From Ceriagrion tenellum (Eukaryota; Arthropoda; Insecta; Odonata; Coenagrionidae): 64,000 nucleotides of DNA. The notes beneath the pieces are model-generated. The model worked only from the letters and a program-made list of their open reading frames with translations. It was not told where the DNA came from and did not search any database. Each line of letters starts with the position of its first letter. The first letter of the stretch is position 1. Below are positions 1 through 10,885 of this stretch, piece by piece. The DNA is taken from NCBI GenBank assembly GCA_963169105.1, contig OY720639.1, forward strand, positions 95,864,559 to 95,928,558, read 5' to 3'. The position numbers and the translations under genes were made by a program.

Positions 1-1385
1 CTTGTTATGCATGAGTGGGTCGCCCTTGTCAGTGAATGGTTTAAGCTCGTCAATTATTATTTTTACTATAGTTCGAAAACCAGGTAAAATTTTGGCGCGT
101 GTGAAAATTCGTTTCTTTTATGTTTTAGTCTATAGCGAGTACGGCTTCGGTAACAGCGAACGAAACCATGGCTAGGTGAGGTAAACCGGTGTTTAATGTT
201 CTCTGACTGCCGTAGCTTCAACTGTGGTTTATTCATTGTAATTTGGTCGTTATTAAGTAGAATGAGTGATATTTTTTCTATTCACAGTAGAAGCGATATT
301 TAAATTTAATTTCGATTTTGAACCGTTTTGGTTTACGTGAAGAGATAAAAGTCACATTAATGGCGCAAAAACTTTGTTTTTACGACTTCTCTGTAATTAT
401 CTAAGTATTCATATTTGAAGGTTTAACTTATTTGGTTTAAATTGAATGCGTGGAGCACCTGTTGCGATTTCCGTTTTGGTTTGCACGAAGTGAATGTAGT
501 TGCATTAATAACGCAAAACCTTGTTTTTACTCCTGAGGGTTTAAGTTACTTGGTTTACGTCAAGTGCTTGAAGCGTCTTTTGCGATTTTATAAATATTAT
601 TTCGTTGTGTAATATACATGATTTAAAACTGATAAATTCTTGAGATGCAATGGTATGGAGTTCATACCACCTCATATCTAAAGCGATATTTGCGTCAGAG
701 CATCGTCATTTTGTGATTCATATATCTCTCAGGAACGCACGGTCATATCTATGGAAAACGGGGTCCATTTTTGGCTATAAAAGTAGATCGTTGAGTGGCT
801 GGTGTTTGGTATCATTGGAAGAAAAATGATATCTTTTCCTGATTCTTAGGTAGCGCTTCAGTCGTGTGGCGTTGAACGTTCGGGTTTCCCTCTGCGTTGG
901 ATTAATTCCGCTTGACGACTGCACCAATAATTCTGCTGGCCGATCTGAAAATGCCAGCGGAACGGCCGGTGAAACTATCGTCGGACAATCAATCACTTTC
1001 CGTGGCGGAGGGGAGTCAGATAGTTCAATATAAAGAGATATTTTTCTTTTTGATGAAGTCACATTCATTGAATTTAATGCGTGGTGATGCCTGCCCCATT
1101 CACGCTGCAATCATACCTACGATGGTCCGTACGACGGTAGGCTGTATTCGTAATGTGAATGCACGTCCTCACCGTGGTAATCCATTGTTCCCATCGATGT
1201 CACTTTGCGGTGGTAGCGCTGGTATCGCGAGCTGTAACCGGAAATAATGAATAACGATAATGAAAATAATCGATTGCAAAATTTGTGCTGAACAGACAAA
1301 CAAACAGAAGGACAAGAAAGCGAGTTAATAAAAATGTGCTAAAAAGACAAACATTAAGGTGAAGCAGATGATGTTACTTTGATGA
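1..1385. other. unassigned sequence, no gene recognised
   Basis: Apart from short chance frames, no coding similarity, RNA gene or element boundary can be recognised here. The stretch at about 1086-1160 resembles 1686-1760: both carry a CC-CATTC/CCGTTCA segment, then GCAATC, TGGTCC, TACGA and GGTAG in the same order. They may be two diverged copies of one old repeat. The two opposite-strand frames of 111 codons at 775-1247 overlap each other and resemble nothing I know. Confidence 0.4.
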
Positions 1386-1419
1386 ATAAGCATAGAAACG
1401 TGTCATTTAATTTTAGTTT

Positions 1420-1597
1420 GAAGACTCTCGCAGCTTTTCTTGTCTATGAAGGCTGATTTATTCGGGCAATGCTGCGTTTTTTTTCATTAAAAAAATTTAG
1501 AATGAAGTCAAAAATGAACAAAACGCAGAATTGCCCGAAAAAATCATCCTTCAAATGTGTCATTTGCTAGAAAAGAATCATTTCGAAAGCCTCAAAA
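1420..1597. repeat. small foldback (inverted) repeat
   Basis: The left arm (about 1446-1478) reads GAAGGCTGATTTATTCGGGC and continues AATGCTGCGTTTT. The reverse complement of about 1519-1552 reads GAAGGATGATTTTTTCGGGC and continues AATTCTGCGTTTT. Weaker similarity extends outward to about 1420 and 1597, where both arms have a GAGTCTTC/GAGGCTTTC-like and TTTTCTTGTCTATG/TTTTCTAGCAAATG-like segment. The AT-rich spacer is about 40 bp. This looks like a non-autonomous foldback or MITE-type element. No coding capacity and no clear target-site duplication were seen. Confidence 0.55.
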
Positions 1598-1899
1598 TGC
1601 CACAGAGTACCCTTATTTCGTTCACTTGCTCTTTACTTGTTCGTCTCGCTGCCCTGGAGAGAGATGTGAGGGTAACACGGTAACGCTGTGCCCCGTTCAT
1701 ACTGCAATCTACGTACTTTGGTCCCTACGATGGTAGTCTGAACGAGGTATAGCAGTCGCAAAAGAACCTGGCGCTGCGCCGTGGACGATTTTGGGACATG
1801 GACCTCAGAACTTAAAAAACCCTGCATGGCGGGGGAGGAAGTTTGTAGACTGTGGGGCGTCAGTGAGCGAAGCTTTTCTAGTTGCTGCCAACCTTAGCG

Positions 1900-2815
1900 C
1901 CTCGGTAAATTCCTCTGTAAAAGGAAGTGCACGGGTAAAGCATGGCATTGATGAAGCAACACCACTTGACTTATTAGCCTTGTGTGAGGGTGCCTTGTGC
2001 AAAATAGTTTGGCTACCCTGCCTCGTTCTCAGCCGTCCCCTTCTCTACCTTCCCCTCCGTCCGTTCACTTCACTCCCTCCACTTTACCTTTCCCCTCCGC
2101 CGCGCAGAAGTGCGCCAGGTTCTTTTGCTATACCTAGGCGAACGGCTGTAAAATCGAGGACGCGGGTGAGGTGAAATGTAGCGCACTTCAGGAGACCCGA
2201 TTCACTGTCGTCCGCTCCAAAATTTCTTGGCGGTCGGATTTGATGTCTGGCTCCGGGCATTGCCCGGCACAATACGATTCCCTCCCTCTCTCTCTCTCCG
2301 TCTTTTCCGTCACCGTGACCTCTCCCATGCACGCACACACTTCACTCGAGTCCCTTGGCTCGACCTCCGTCAAAGGTTTCCAATGGTCTCGAGAGCGGTT
2401 GTTGTCATCGTATAGGAGCGAAGGAGTGGGCCGGTCCGACCCGCCTACCCCCGCTCGTCCTCTTGCTATGCGGACTACGTTCTGCCATGCAGATTGTTGA
2501 CCTCCGGTGCGGGAGAGAAGTGTCTTTCTCTCTCGTGTGTGTGTTTCGCGTCGTATGTGGTCGTAGTACAGCTTCCTTTCTCCCTCGCGCTCTCCCTTTC
2601 TCCCGTCCCCGGCCAAACCCCTTTCCCGCCGAGTGTCGCTCCTCTGCCGCGACGAAGCCTGCGTGGGGGAGCCTCAAGGCACGAGGTTAGGTTGATCTCT
2701 TGCGCGCCGCACGGCTCCAGTCTTGGGGTCTTCGAGGCGCCTCCGACTTCGGCGGCCGTATATGTCATTCGTTGGGAATCGGAGGGCGTTATGCCGTAGA
2801 TGTGATGCATCTGCG
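1900..2815. other. GC-rich island with C/T- and G/T-rich tracts
   Basis: The stretch is clearly richer in C, G and CpG than its surroundings and holds CT microsatellite-like runs near 2283-2305 and TCTC/GTGT runs near 2523-2550. Many overlapping frames of 60-140 codons are open on both strands. That is what GC-rich sequence does by chance, and none resembles a known protein. It could be the 5' region of a host gene or an old repeat. The segment 2719-2785 (starting AGTCTTGGGGTCTT) recurs near 4910-4975 in diverged form, which favours a dispersed repeat for at least the right end. Confidence 0.35.
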
Positions 2816-2819
2816 ATCT

Positions 2820-3594
2820 GCTTCACTGCGACCTCGCTTGGAGTACGCCGCTTGTATATGGGACCCTTAACAAAGTAGGGCTAGTTTTAGATATAAATCG
2901 AATACAGCGGAGGGCAGCTAGATTTGTTAAAAATTGTTACGATAAACATAGTAGGGTTACTAAATTGTTGAGGGAATTAGGGTGGGAACCTCTATCCGAT
3001 CGAAAGGAAATATATAGGTTAAATCTTTTACGAAAGTTTGATGCAGACTATATTTTATCGGACGTTCAACATATTTTACTAGAGCCAAACTATTATGGTA
3101 GAAACGATCACTGGCATAAGTTTAACGAAATAGACTGCAGAACCAATAGATTTAAAATGTCATTTTTCTACGTACTATAAGGGACCATTATGGTTGTGAT
3201 AGATCAAGTCTAGGTTACTGACTAGGTTAAATAGGTTTTTTCAGTTGTCCTAAATATCTTAACATGATTATTAGTTACTAACCTCGCACGCAATTTCGTG
3301 CATGCTATACCTACTCTTGCATGTTTTAGTACCTTGAAAAGCATTAATAATACTAACCACTAGTTGTATCTTGAGTAGTGTACTGCATGGTAGCATGTTC
3401 TTCTACGTATCACTCTCCTCGTTTCTGGTCTGACTGCACACTGTTGTCCTGACTGCGTTTTTGCCTACGCCTGGTATTCCGAGGAATGTGCGCGATTCTG
3501 ATTTAAACTGGGATGAGTGTTGCATGCCTGGTGTGGAATCACCCCGTGCCACACACCCTAGTGGTAGCTTGCACGGTATTTCGTAGATGTAGAT
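2820..3594 (+). mobile_element. 5'-truncated LINE, C-terminal reverse transcriptase end plus 3' tail
   Basis: Reading forward, codons at 2826-2867 give LRPRLEYAACIWDP, a signature near the C-terminus of CR1/Jockey-type LINE ORF2. A one-base shift follows at about 2868. Codons from 2869 to 3180 then continue through IQRRAARFVKNCYD, LRELGWEPLSDRKE and a C-terminal FNEIDCRTNRFKMSFF to a stop. The 3' UTR ends near 3594 with a conserved GTGCCACACACCCTAGTGG block, a TTGCACGGTATTTC segment and the terminal GTAGATGTAGATG. The copy lacks the endonuclease and most of the RT, and the frameshift makes it non-functional. Related 3' ends lie at 11.5, 25.7, 34.1, 34.7, 46.3 and 52.2 kb. The CR1/Jockey label is by motif only; the exact clade is unsure. 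Confidence 0.85.
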
Positions 3595-3696
3595 GCTTGT
3601 GATTTAAGAATCTCCATTTCCCTCCCTGAATGGGCGATAAGCCTGGAAGAGTGCTCATGGTCTGGTACTGTTTTTTGGTATGGTTTTGTTATGCAA

Positions 3697-4182
3697 TACG
3701 TTTACCAGTCTATCTCGAATCGATCTGACCTGGTCAGTTCGGTATGGTAACCGCAACGGGCTAGTTGAGCAAGCGGGCCGGCTCGGCCCGCTTGCTCAAC
3801 CAGTCTGAGATTTCAGGTCGATCTGAACCAGTGGGTCTGTAGCGCTCCTCATTATTCTTTTGGTTGTCTTTGGGAGACAAAATATAATCATTATTATTCA
3901 AGGCATGTGTTGTAACAAGAGTGCAGTAATGGCGAATGATGTGACGTTGATGGTATCGTAGCACGTTGCAATTCTACCTCCATTGGGCAATTTTTTTCAC
4001 TCAGAATTTGACTGAAAATTTCTAACTCTGCACTCGCTCACTCACTGGATCAATCGTCTTCAACTGACCGATTCGGTTATTAATTACTGATATTTTTAGT
4101 CCGTGTTGGTTAACCAGGCGGTCTAAGTCGGCTCGCTTGGAATTTTCAGATCGGTACGAGTTCAGATCGATTGGTAAACGTA
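3697..4182. mobile_element. terminal-inverted-repeat element (MITE/foldback), 486 bp
   Basis: The left end reads TACGTTTACCAGTCTATC. The reverse complement of the right end reads TACGTTTACCAATCGATC, and both continue with CGATCTGA-containing sequence, so the terminal inverted repeats are about 40 bp and imperfect. Inside, 3763-3799 forms a perfect 16 bp hairpin (GTTGAGCAAGCGGGCC, 5-base loop, then its complement), and the flanks contain more CGATCTGA/CCAGT half-sites. There is no transposase. The flanking bases do not show an obvious target-site duplication, so the superfamily is unknown. The 67-codon antisense frame at 3761-3964 is a by-product of this element. Confidence 0.7.
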
Positions 4183-4199
4183 GTGATAGTCTTATGCTG

Positions 4200-4481
4200 A
4201 GTAAGTATGGTGGATGGGAAGGTGGGTGGATGACGTACGAGGTAGGTTTGGTGGGTGTTAAAGGAATCTTCTGGATGAGGTAAGGAAGAGGCGAGGTTAG
4301 TGGTTGGAAGAGGTAATTAGGGGCTAAGGATAGCTAAAGTTTGTGATAGAGGGGAGGATATTGGGTAAGTTGGGAAGGGTAAGAAAGAGAATAGGTTTTA
4401 GGTACGGAATATAGAAGGATAGGACGTGTGCTGCGACGAAGAGAGAAAGGTTATCAGTAGATAAGGCCCATTGCGTTTAAA
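4200..4481 (+). mobile_element. LINE remnant, C-terminal end of RTE/L1-like ORF2
   Basis: The purine-rich plus strand encodes, with interspersed stops, WLEEVIRG, then LKFVIEGRILGK and VRKRIGFRYG, ending at a stop near 4481. This matches the end of insect RTE/L1-like ORF2 proteins, where a W(I/L)GHV(I/L)RG segment is followed by EGR(V/I)xGKRGRGRKRI. At least three in-frame stops show that it is dead. The same protein end is encoded at 58.44-58.64 kb (plus) and at 22.77-23.09 kb (minus). The G/A-rich composition fits the lysine/arginine-rich tail of this family. The 5' limit is unclear. Confidence 0.65.
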
Positions 4482-6244
4482 AAATCTTAAGGATTTTAAT
4501 TCGCTTCACCTACCTTAGCCGGTATTTTACATTTTAATTATGTAAACGATAGAATTGGAATTGTGGAAATACGCGGTTATAAATTGTGCGTTGAAAGTGT
4601 CGCGTGGATACTAGAACCTTGATTCGTTGCCACGCAGTGGCCAATGCTGATTTTTTTACCGGTATCATTCGAGTTTTATCTGGAATTATTGGGAATTCGG
4701 GAATTTTCGGGCATTGTCCTGATATTTTAGGGGATTATCGCGTGGAAACAGTATCGAATGTCTTTCTTGGTTAGATTAAGTGATGGCTGTAACTTCTTCT
4801 TGGCTTTACTCGCGTGTATGACATTTATAAACCTTATGTCCCAGTTGCCGCGTGGGAGAGAATCTAGCCCGAGTGTGTGAGTTCAGCTCGGACGCGGTAC
4901 GGATGTAGTCTTGGGGTCTTAAAGACGCCTGCCACTTCCGCTCCAGCTTATGTCATCCCTTGGGGGAGGGAGTTCATCGGAGGCCGAGAGTCATACAGTA
5001 TTGCGAATGCAAATGCGTGATTGAACAATGTCACGTAGATACTTGAGCTAAGCTTGGCTCAGAATATCTAGGGAAGTGCAACTGTTCGTAAATGTAACGG
5101 AATTATTCTGAGTTTTTAGTATAAATCTGCTAAAATGTCTCGGGAATCATGGTAATATATTAGGAATTGCTAATCGAAGCATTTTCCCTTAGCAGCTTCT
5201 GCTAATAAATGGCTCATGACAATCTGTGGTGCCAGAAAGTACTCGTGCGAGGCCTCTCTGACCCCTACTGGTATTACTAGTTCAGTTAAGTGATGATAGC
5301 GTCTGTCTGGCGTTACAGAAGCTACCCTCGAAGAAAATTTGGTATTAAGTCGAAGGTGGTCGTTAGTGAGCGGAACGCTTTCGTATACACGTTTATTTCC
5401 TCGTAAATTTTCGCTAGTTACATTATTTGCTCAGATTTCACGAGAATATCAACCGTTTTCCCCTGCAGAAACTCGAAAAATAATTATACTTATTCAGGTA
5501 TAAATTTTTAATAGCGCACGTCGAAAATATGTTAATAATGAGAGTTGAAACTTAACTGAATATTGCGAGTATAGTTACAACTGCAATGAGGAGTGAAAGG
5601 TTAATTAAAATTAGGTTGACAAGGAAGTCGGTTGATTGAAAAGGGCGGAATATGCAGGCTTCGGCGACATTTAGTTCCCTACGTACTTTCTCTGTATGAC
5701 ATCTGTTTTCTGTTGCTTAATGTATTAGTATTTGAAATTAATGAAAATTTTTAAATGTAGGATTCTTTCCCGTCTAATGCCTCTAATTCTTTCCCGTCTA
5801 ATTCGTGATGAAGTCTCTCATTGTTACAAGTCTATTTAATAAATATATTTTTCCGGAAATGGCAATACATCGTGTACATTCATCCCATAATCACGATGGT
5901 AATGCGTCATAATCGGTGCTCAATTATGTTTACCTAAACCTGGAAGGCTTTCTGTCGCTAGTAACTCATATTTATCCTTTGCACGTACAGCTCGTCCTCT
6001 TTTCCTGCTTTTATGGTAACTTTCTCTGTCTGAAAACTTTTCTTTTGAAAGAAAGAACTGCCTGTCTTTGAGTTTCTATCCCTTCTCTTATTTTTAGTAT
6101 TCTTGGCAGTCCACTCCTGCCCTGTATCTTTTAATTCACAGTGAAGCTTTCCTGAATGTGAGGGTTGCATTCACGAAGGATATTCAGCGTAGTTTAGCAG
6201 TTCTCTACGTGGCCCACGCATATGTACCTACTCTCAGGGGTACG
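4482..6244. other. unassigned intergenic or intronic sequence
   Basis: No gene, RT remnant or paired repeat is recognised. The one notable segment is about 4862-4985, whose core TAGTCTTGGGGTCTT and TATGTCATCCCTTGGG correspond to sequence at 2719-2785, suggesting two diverged copies of a dispersed repeat in direct orientation. Confidence 0.35.
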
Positions 6245-6245
6245 A

Positions 6246-6622
6246 ACTCATTATTTTAACCACGATGTGATGACTGCGACTGTCCTCTTAGCATTCGACA
6301 TATCCTGACGGAGTGTGAGAGATATCGGGCGGTGCGTAACAGGCTGCAGCTAGTGGGAGACCTGGGGTACATTCTAGGCGATGACCCAGATGTTCTCAAC
6401 CGCGTTTTGGAATTTTTAAATGAAACTGGCCTGTTTAATAGTATTTTAAGGATGTAAAATTATTTTTAATTTTGACTCAGCGTTTATATAAAGTACTTTA
6501 TTATAATACCATAATATGCAGCGTATATTTATTTTTTATAATTATGACGTGTAGTGGTGCAAAATGACCATGTCGTCGACGCACCCTATCAACCCCACTA
6601 CTACTACTACTCATTATTTTAA
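6246..6622 (+). mobile_element. 5'-truncated LINE insertion with 14 bp target-site duplication
   Basis: A 14 bp direct repeat, ACTCATTATTTTAA, lies at 6246-6259 and again at 6609-6622. Between them is a 349 bp insert. Codons 6260-6457 read PRCDDCDCPLSIRHILTEC, the Cys/His segment known at the C-terminus of RNase H-bearing Jockey/I-type LINEs, then continue through RNRLQLVGD and VLEFLNETGLFNSILRM to a stop. The following AT-rich 3' UTR ends in CTA repeats (ACCCCACTACTACTACTA). Intact duplication, readable frame and simple-repeat tail all indicate a fairly recent target-primed insertion that was severely 5'-truncated. No frame break is seen within the retained piece. Confidence 0.88.
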
Positions 6623-6832
6623 GGCTCTGATTAAAATGCTGAATGATGTTGGTCATGTAGAAGGCTTAATTCCTTACGGTGAGGGGTCCAAATTATGGTG
6701 TTCATGCGTGGTGACGAAAATGACTCGGCTGCTCTGAATGTAGAGATATGTCGCTTGTTGTTAATTTGGAAAATCTTGTTCGTTTCGTAAACTCGCCGAA
6801 GTGCTGTAACTAGTTATAAGTCGAAACCAACT

Positions 6833-7185
6833 GCAGTAGAGCGTCGATAATCCGGATCAATTGTAACGGGACCCAGTCCGGATTATCAAGAAGTCCGGAT
6901 TTTCGAACAGAACCAAAAAAAAGGCCTGAAAGGCTTACATGTCTGAAAGATAAGTAAACGTTGCTAAAAACCTTAATAACAGTAATTCACTACAGTACTG
7001 TAGTTAAATAATTAGAGCAGATAAATAAAAACACTGCAGCGGTCGACGACCCCGCTGAGTCTCGTATCAACGCTTTTGACAAATATGTACATTGTATTCA
7101 CTTCAACTGATTTGTCGCCAGATGTGAATCTGGATTATCGACGGTCCGGATTTCTGACGTGCGGATTATTGACGCTCCATTGTAT
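6833..7185. mobile_element. pogo/Tigger-like MITE
   Basis: The left end has CAGTAGAGCGTCGATAATCC. The reverse complement of the right end reads CAATGGAGCGTCAATAATCC, with more AATCCGGA/TCCGGA copies just inside both ends. CAGT-type ends with GTCGATAATCCGGA are characteristic of pogo/Tigger elements of the Tc1/mariner superfamily. The 350 bp interior contains no transposase, so it is a non-autonomous derivative. A TA target duplication is plausible but not clean. The AT-rich interior runs from about 6905 to 7120. Confidence 0.65.
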
Positions 7186-7519
7186 AGCAAATATATGAAA
7201 TGTAGAAACACATTGTTTATTTATTGAGTAAATGTGAATTGCCACGCAAATTAGTTTAAAGCATTCTAGGAGCATTCGAAAGTAGAGTAGGTACTGGACC
7301 TTCTTACCCATTTGGCCGTCCAATTGTTTTCCTGATGTGGATTCAATGGGGGCAAAATTTGGAAGATTCATTGGTTGATTGGTTAGTTCGGGAGGCTACC
7401 AGCTTCTGGCAGTGACCCATATTTTCGCCTTTAAGTGCTTGTGGGTTGGTTGGTGAGGAAAGTGTGATTGGGGTTTGGAGGATTGTTGAGGAAAATCTGG
7501 CATTGGCGTTAGTCTTATC

Positions 7520-7690
7520 ATAACTACGGGGACCCCGGTTTAACATCCCATCCGATGTATGGCGTAAAGTACTTGAAGTACTCTTCTCATGGCACCCAAA
7601 TAGGAACATGGATTCTACAGAATAATCTCTCCTATTCCCGAGATTCTAACTCGGGTCCTCGATATGGGGAGATCTTAACTCTGTCCACGG
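7520..7690 (-). repeat. probable SINE-like fragment
   Basis: Read on the minus strand, the segment contains GAGTTAGAATCTCGG (box-B-like, compare GGTTCGAATCC), then ATCGGATGGGATGTTAAACC and a GGGGTCCCCG block. A GGGATGTTAAACC-type segment after a tRNA-like box B occurs in arthropod SINE-type repeats. Box A is not convincing and both ends are unclear, so the assignment is tentative. Confidence 0.3.
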
Positions 7691-7699
7691 ATTCGCTGG

Positions 7700-8400
7700 T
7701 ATCGATGAATTGTGTCAGTATGCATTTTATATCAAATGTCATTCGAAATCAGCATGCCTCTAGTTCAAGCAATTTATCACGAGCATTCCTATACATCACT
7801 GAGATAGATGGAGAGGGCTTTTGCTGTGGTAGCCAATAATACATCGACAAATGCTGTTACGTGGCGTGGCCTGTCCGCCATCTTATCCGTGCCATAAGCT
7901 ATGAAACCAATTAATTTTTTCGAGTATTTCTGTGACACTTATTGAATGGTTGCCATGGCTTATGGGTCCCATAACTTTCTTGAATACATATGTGCCGTTC
8001 CTGCAACTGGCCATAAGAGCGTCGGACCGCCAATCCCTTATATATGGCACAACCATTACGCACATTTAAGAACGTACGGCCCGAGATGGCTCGTTGGCCG
8101 TATTCAGGTGTGTTGGGACGTAGGTCCATGTCACTTTTTGTGACTACATCTATTAAATAATCAATAGGTATACATTTGAATCAGTTCAGGGTGTTGACGA
8201 AGCATAATACTATTACTCTTTTTCAAAGAATACCACGCCGCTTGGTAGTCAACATTGGTGTTAATCATAAGCACCAAATTATTAAAATATTAGTTTTTAT
8301 TATATACTATTAAACTATAAAAAATCACGTAATTTAATTCAATAGTATAAACTTTTTTATATTTGCCAGCACTGCTTTTATGGTAGTGAAATTGGCCCAG
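7700..8400. other. unassigned sequence
   Basis: No coding, RNA or repeat signal could be supported. A weak inverted similarity (CCGTGCCATAAGC near 7890 against GCCATGGCTTATGGG near 7955) exists but is short. From 8250 onward the sequence becomes AT-rich. Confidence 0.3.
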
Positions 8401-8402
8401 TG

Positions 8403-8495
8403 GATCCTTCGTGCCCTCAAACCCTTGAACACCCACTCTCAGAAGAATAGTTTCCGTAGTTTTCGAAAAAATGTTTGCATACTCAAAATTTCCCG
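8403..8495 (+). repeat. dispersed repeat, copy a (partner at 9010-9135)
   Basis: The segment contains CCCTCAAACC, CACCCACTCTCAG, TAGTTTCCGTAGTTTTCG and TTTGCATAC in this order. A second segment at about 9010-9135 has CCCTGAGGCC, TACCAACTTTCTGG, TAGTTTCCGAGAAAG and TTTGCATAC in the same order and strand. The two flank the palindrome at 8662-8902. They may be diverged copies of a retroelement untranslated region; the family is not identified. Confidence 0.4.
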
Positions 8496-8661
8496 TTTAT
8501 AGCCATTGCTCTGGTTGCCAAGGAACTATCCTATAGTTGAAATCTGGGAAAAATTTACAATTTTGGCGATGAAAACGTAATTTTTAAGCGAAGTGGAAGT
8601 TTGTAGCAAAATCGATATCAAGAAAAAAATAAAAGATTTAAGTTTCTCCTGGTGAATAGTA

Positions 8662-8902
8662 TTAATAAACTCTTCTCGGGCCCTGCACCAGGTGATTGGC
8701 TTCATGTTTGCCGACGTTTCGGAAAACGACTTGTTTTCCATTTTCAAGGCGTGTTACTCTGTCCGTGTCAGATTATAAATTGTGTTTACAATCTGACACG
8801 GACAGAGTAACACGCCTTGAAAATGGAAAACAAGTCGTTTTCCGAAACGTCGGCAAACATGAAGCCAATCACCTGGTGCAGAGCCCGAGAAGAGTTTATT
8901 AA
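8662..8902. repeat. near-perfect long palindrome, Penelope-like terminal repeat
   Basis: Positions 8662-8774 and 8790-8902 are reverse complements over 113 bp with a single mismatch (within GGGCCCTGC/GCAGAGCCC), separated by a 15-base spacer. Each arm carries GCCGACGTTTCGGAAAACG. On the outward-reading strand this gives a 7 bp stem (GGAAAAC, loop, GTTTTCC) followed by GAAACGTCGGC. That arrangement resembles the decayed hammerhead-like core seen in inverted terminal repeats of Penelope-like retroelements. The arms show almost no divergence, so the inverted repeat is young. No protein-coding part lies between or next to the arms. The Penelope assignment is inference from the motif. Confidence 0.6.
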
Positions 8903-9009
8903 GAATTAAATAGTTTTTTTGCCGTACGATAGTGAAAGTTTAAACCTATATCTTGATTGCGAGTAATTTAAAAATACGAAAAAAAGATACTATGTATTTA
9001 TTCCGAGTA

Positions 9010-9135
9010 AAAAAGGGGCCCTTGGGACCTTTGCAGCCCTGAGGCCTGTGGTCCAATGGCTTCCCCGTACCCGACCGCTGAATACCAACTTTCTGGTGAA
9101 TCAGTTGAGTAGTTTCCGAGAAAGTATTTGCATAC
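9010..9135 (+). repeat. dispersed repeat, copy b (partner at 8403-8495)
   Basis: This shares an ordered series of short blocks with 8403-8495, including TAGTTTCCGAGAAAG and TTTGCATAC. It is directly followed by an AT dinucleotide-rich run (9145-9175). The two copies lie in direct orientation on either side of the 8.66 kb palindrome. Confidence 0.4.
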
Positions 9136-9179
9136 GTATAGAAATATATATATATACATACATACATGTATATACCAGA

Positions 9180-10640
9180 ATTACTCGTTTAACAGTATAA
9201 GATACTGGTTAACTTCAAATCGTTACAAAGTAGTAAGACTTCATCCAGGTCGTAGAGTGCCGCGTACTTTTCTATAGCGTTTATATGCCAGTCTGGGACG
9301 TCGGAATATGTACATCTTTTAGTTGGTAAACAGTAACACTTTTTCCTCCTGTTGACCTCCCCTAATCTCGTCGCTCTTCCCGGGACCCGACCCAAACCAT
9401 TTCCTCCGTCTTCTCGCCCCGATCTCTTTAATCGAGTCCCACTCCTCTCCGTATCCATCCAACACTTCCTCATCTGATATCCTCTCCCCATCCAAGCTAA
9501 TCCACTTCATCCCACGCCTCGCCCACATCCAACCGCGAAGCTCTCTCGCCCGCTCATTTATTTTTCCCCGCGAAGCTCTCCTTTTTCATTGTCAAAAGTG
9601 CCAGACGCCTGCGACATCGTGCCTCGCATCAAATTTTTTGGCTTATGCCTCTCGCAGGCTCCTCTCCCTTGCCATGAACTCACGGCGTAAATCGAAGTCC
9701 CGTTCAACGTTCCACAAATTTCCCTTCTTTTTCTAGTATCTAGACAGCCTTTATGTATGTAACGGATGTTGCAATTGTTTATATAATGGTTATTAGCTTA
9801 TTTCGAGAGTTGAGGCCAAATTTAAAACGTTAGTTTGCCTTTTCTGACATTTCGGATTATATTTTATTCCTACTTTAGGGCTCGAAAACAGAGATTTACA
9901 AAATTAATTCCTAAGGACACATATTTTTGTGGCCTCACTCGATAAAAATGCCACCATTTCACCTAAACAGCTCTCTTCATACACGTATATTCGAATTACA
10001 ATCAATTATACATGTATAAAAAGAGCTTTATATGTGAAACAGAGGCATTTTAATAGAGTTAGGTAGCCAAAATATGTGCCATTTCGAAATTTATTTATGA
10101 ATGTCTGTTTTCAAGCACTTAGGATGGAATAAAATATATTACGAAACTTTGGAAAAGGAAAACTAATGTTTTGAATTCGGCCTAAACTCTCGGAATACGC
10201 TATTAATTCTCATTTAATGACTGAAGTCAATATAAGTTACATTTATGCTTAATGAAGTGTATATTTTATTTCAAATATGTTTATCGTCCATTTTAAGACC
10301 AAAAATAGACCAGAAGGGACTGTCTCAGTAGGAACTTCAAGTTCAGTGGCCGTACTTAATGTATAAAAGAACAGTAAAATTATGAAACGTTACGTACGTT
10401 ACACAATTCCGAACATGTTATTATGGCTACAGAGCAAATAACAAAAGCTGTTTATTTATTATACCCGTCAAAAAAAGAAAAAAACTGTAAATGCTATGTG
10501 TAATTCTAATATCATTTTTGATTAATTATTTATATTTAAAGAAGCTATCCTGGAACTTTGATTTAGTTTTGTTGCGGATGTTACATTGATTTTGTATCGA
10601 ATGTAACAACATTTCCATCCCGTATAAAAACACACTGCTC
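9180..10640. other. unassigned sequence, partly C-rich then AT-rich
   Basis: The region 9340-9560 is pyrimidine-rich on the plus strand (CTCTTCCC, CTCATCTG, CTCTCCCC), leaving a 100-codon purine-coded frame open on the minus strand at 9189-9491. That frame is arginine/glycine-rich in its first half and matches no family I recognise. The rest is AT-rich with no recognisable feature. Confidence 0.35.
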
Positions 10641-10764
10641 ATTACATTTTTCATGTACCACTTTTATGTTTATTTATGTACTAAAAAGTATTCCGTTGCA
10701 TTAAAGCCACATGGTACGCATGAAGGTCATAAAAATATGACACGGATTTTTCACATTGACAAGT

Positions 10765-10885
10765 TTTTTTCTGTTTTCTGGTTTTTCTGTTTTCTAGTTT
10801 TTCTGTTTTCTGGTTTTTCTGTTTTCTGGTTTTTCTGTTTTCTAGTTTTTCTGTTGTCTGGTTTTTTTGTTTTCTGGTTTTTATT
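10765..10885 (+). repeat. 16 bp minisatellite
   Basis: About seven tandem units of TTTTTCTGTTTTCTGG with variants in which GG is AG or TTTT is TTGT. The array makes an open frame of phenylalanine, leucine and cysteine (10653-10913) that is certainly not a real protein. Confidence 0.9.

Noticed and set aside
2084..2810. Several overlapping frames up to 142 codons
   Set aside because: Open on both strands because of CT/GA-rich composition; no recognisable domain or splice signals.
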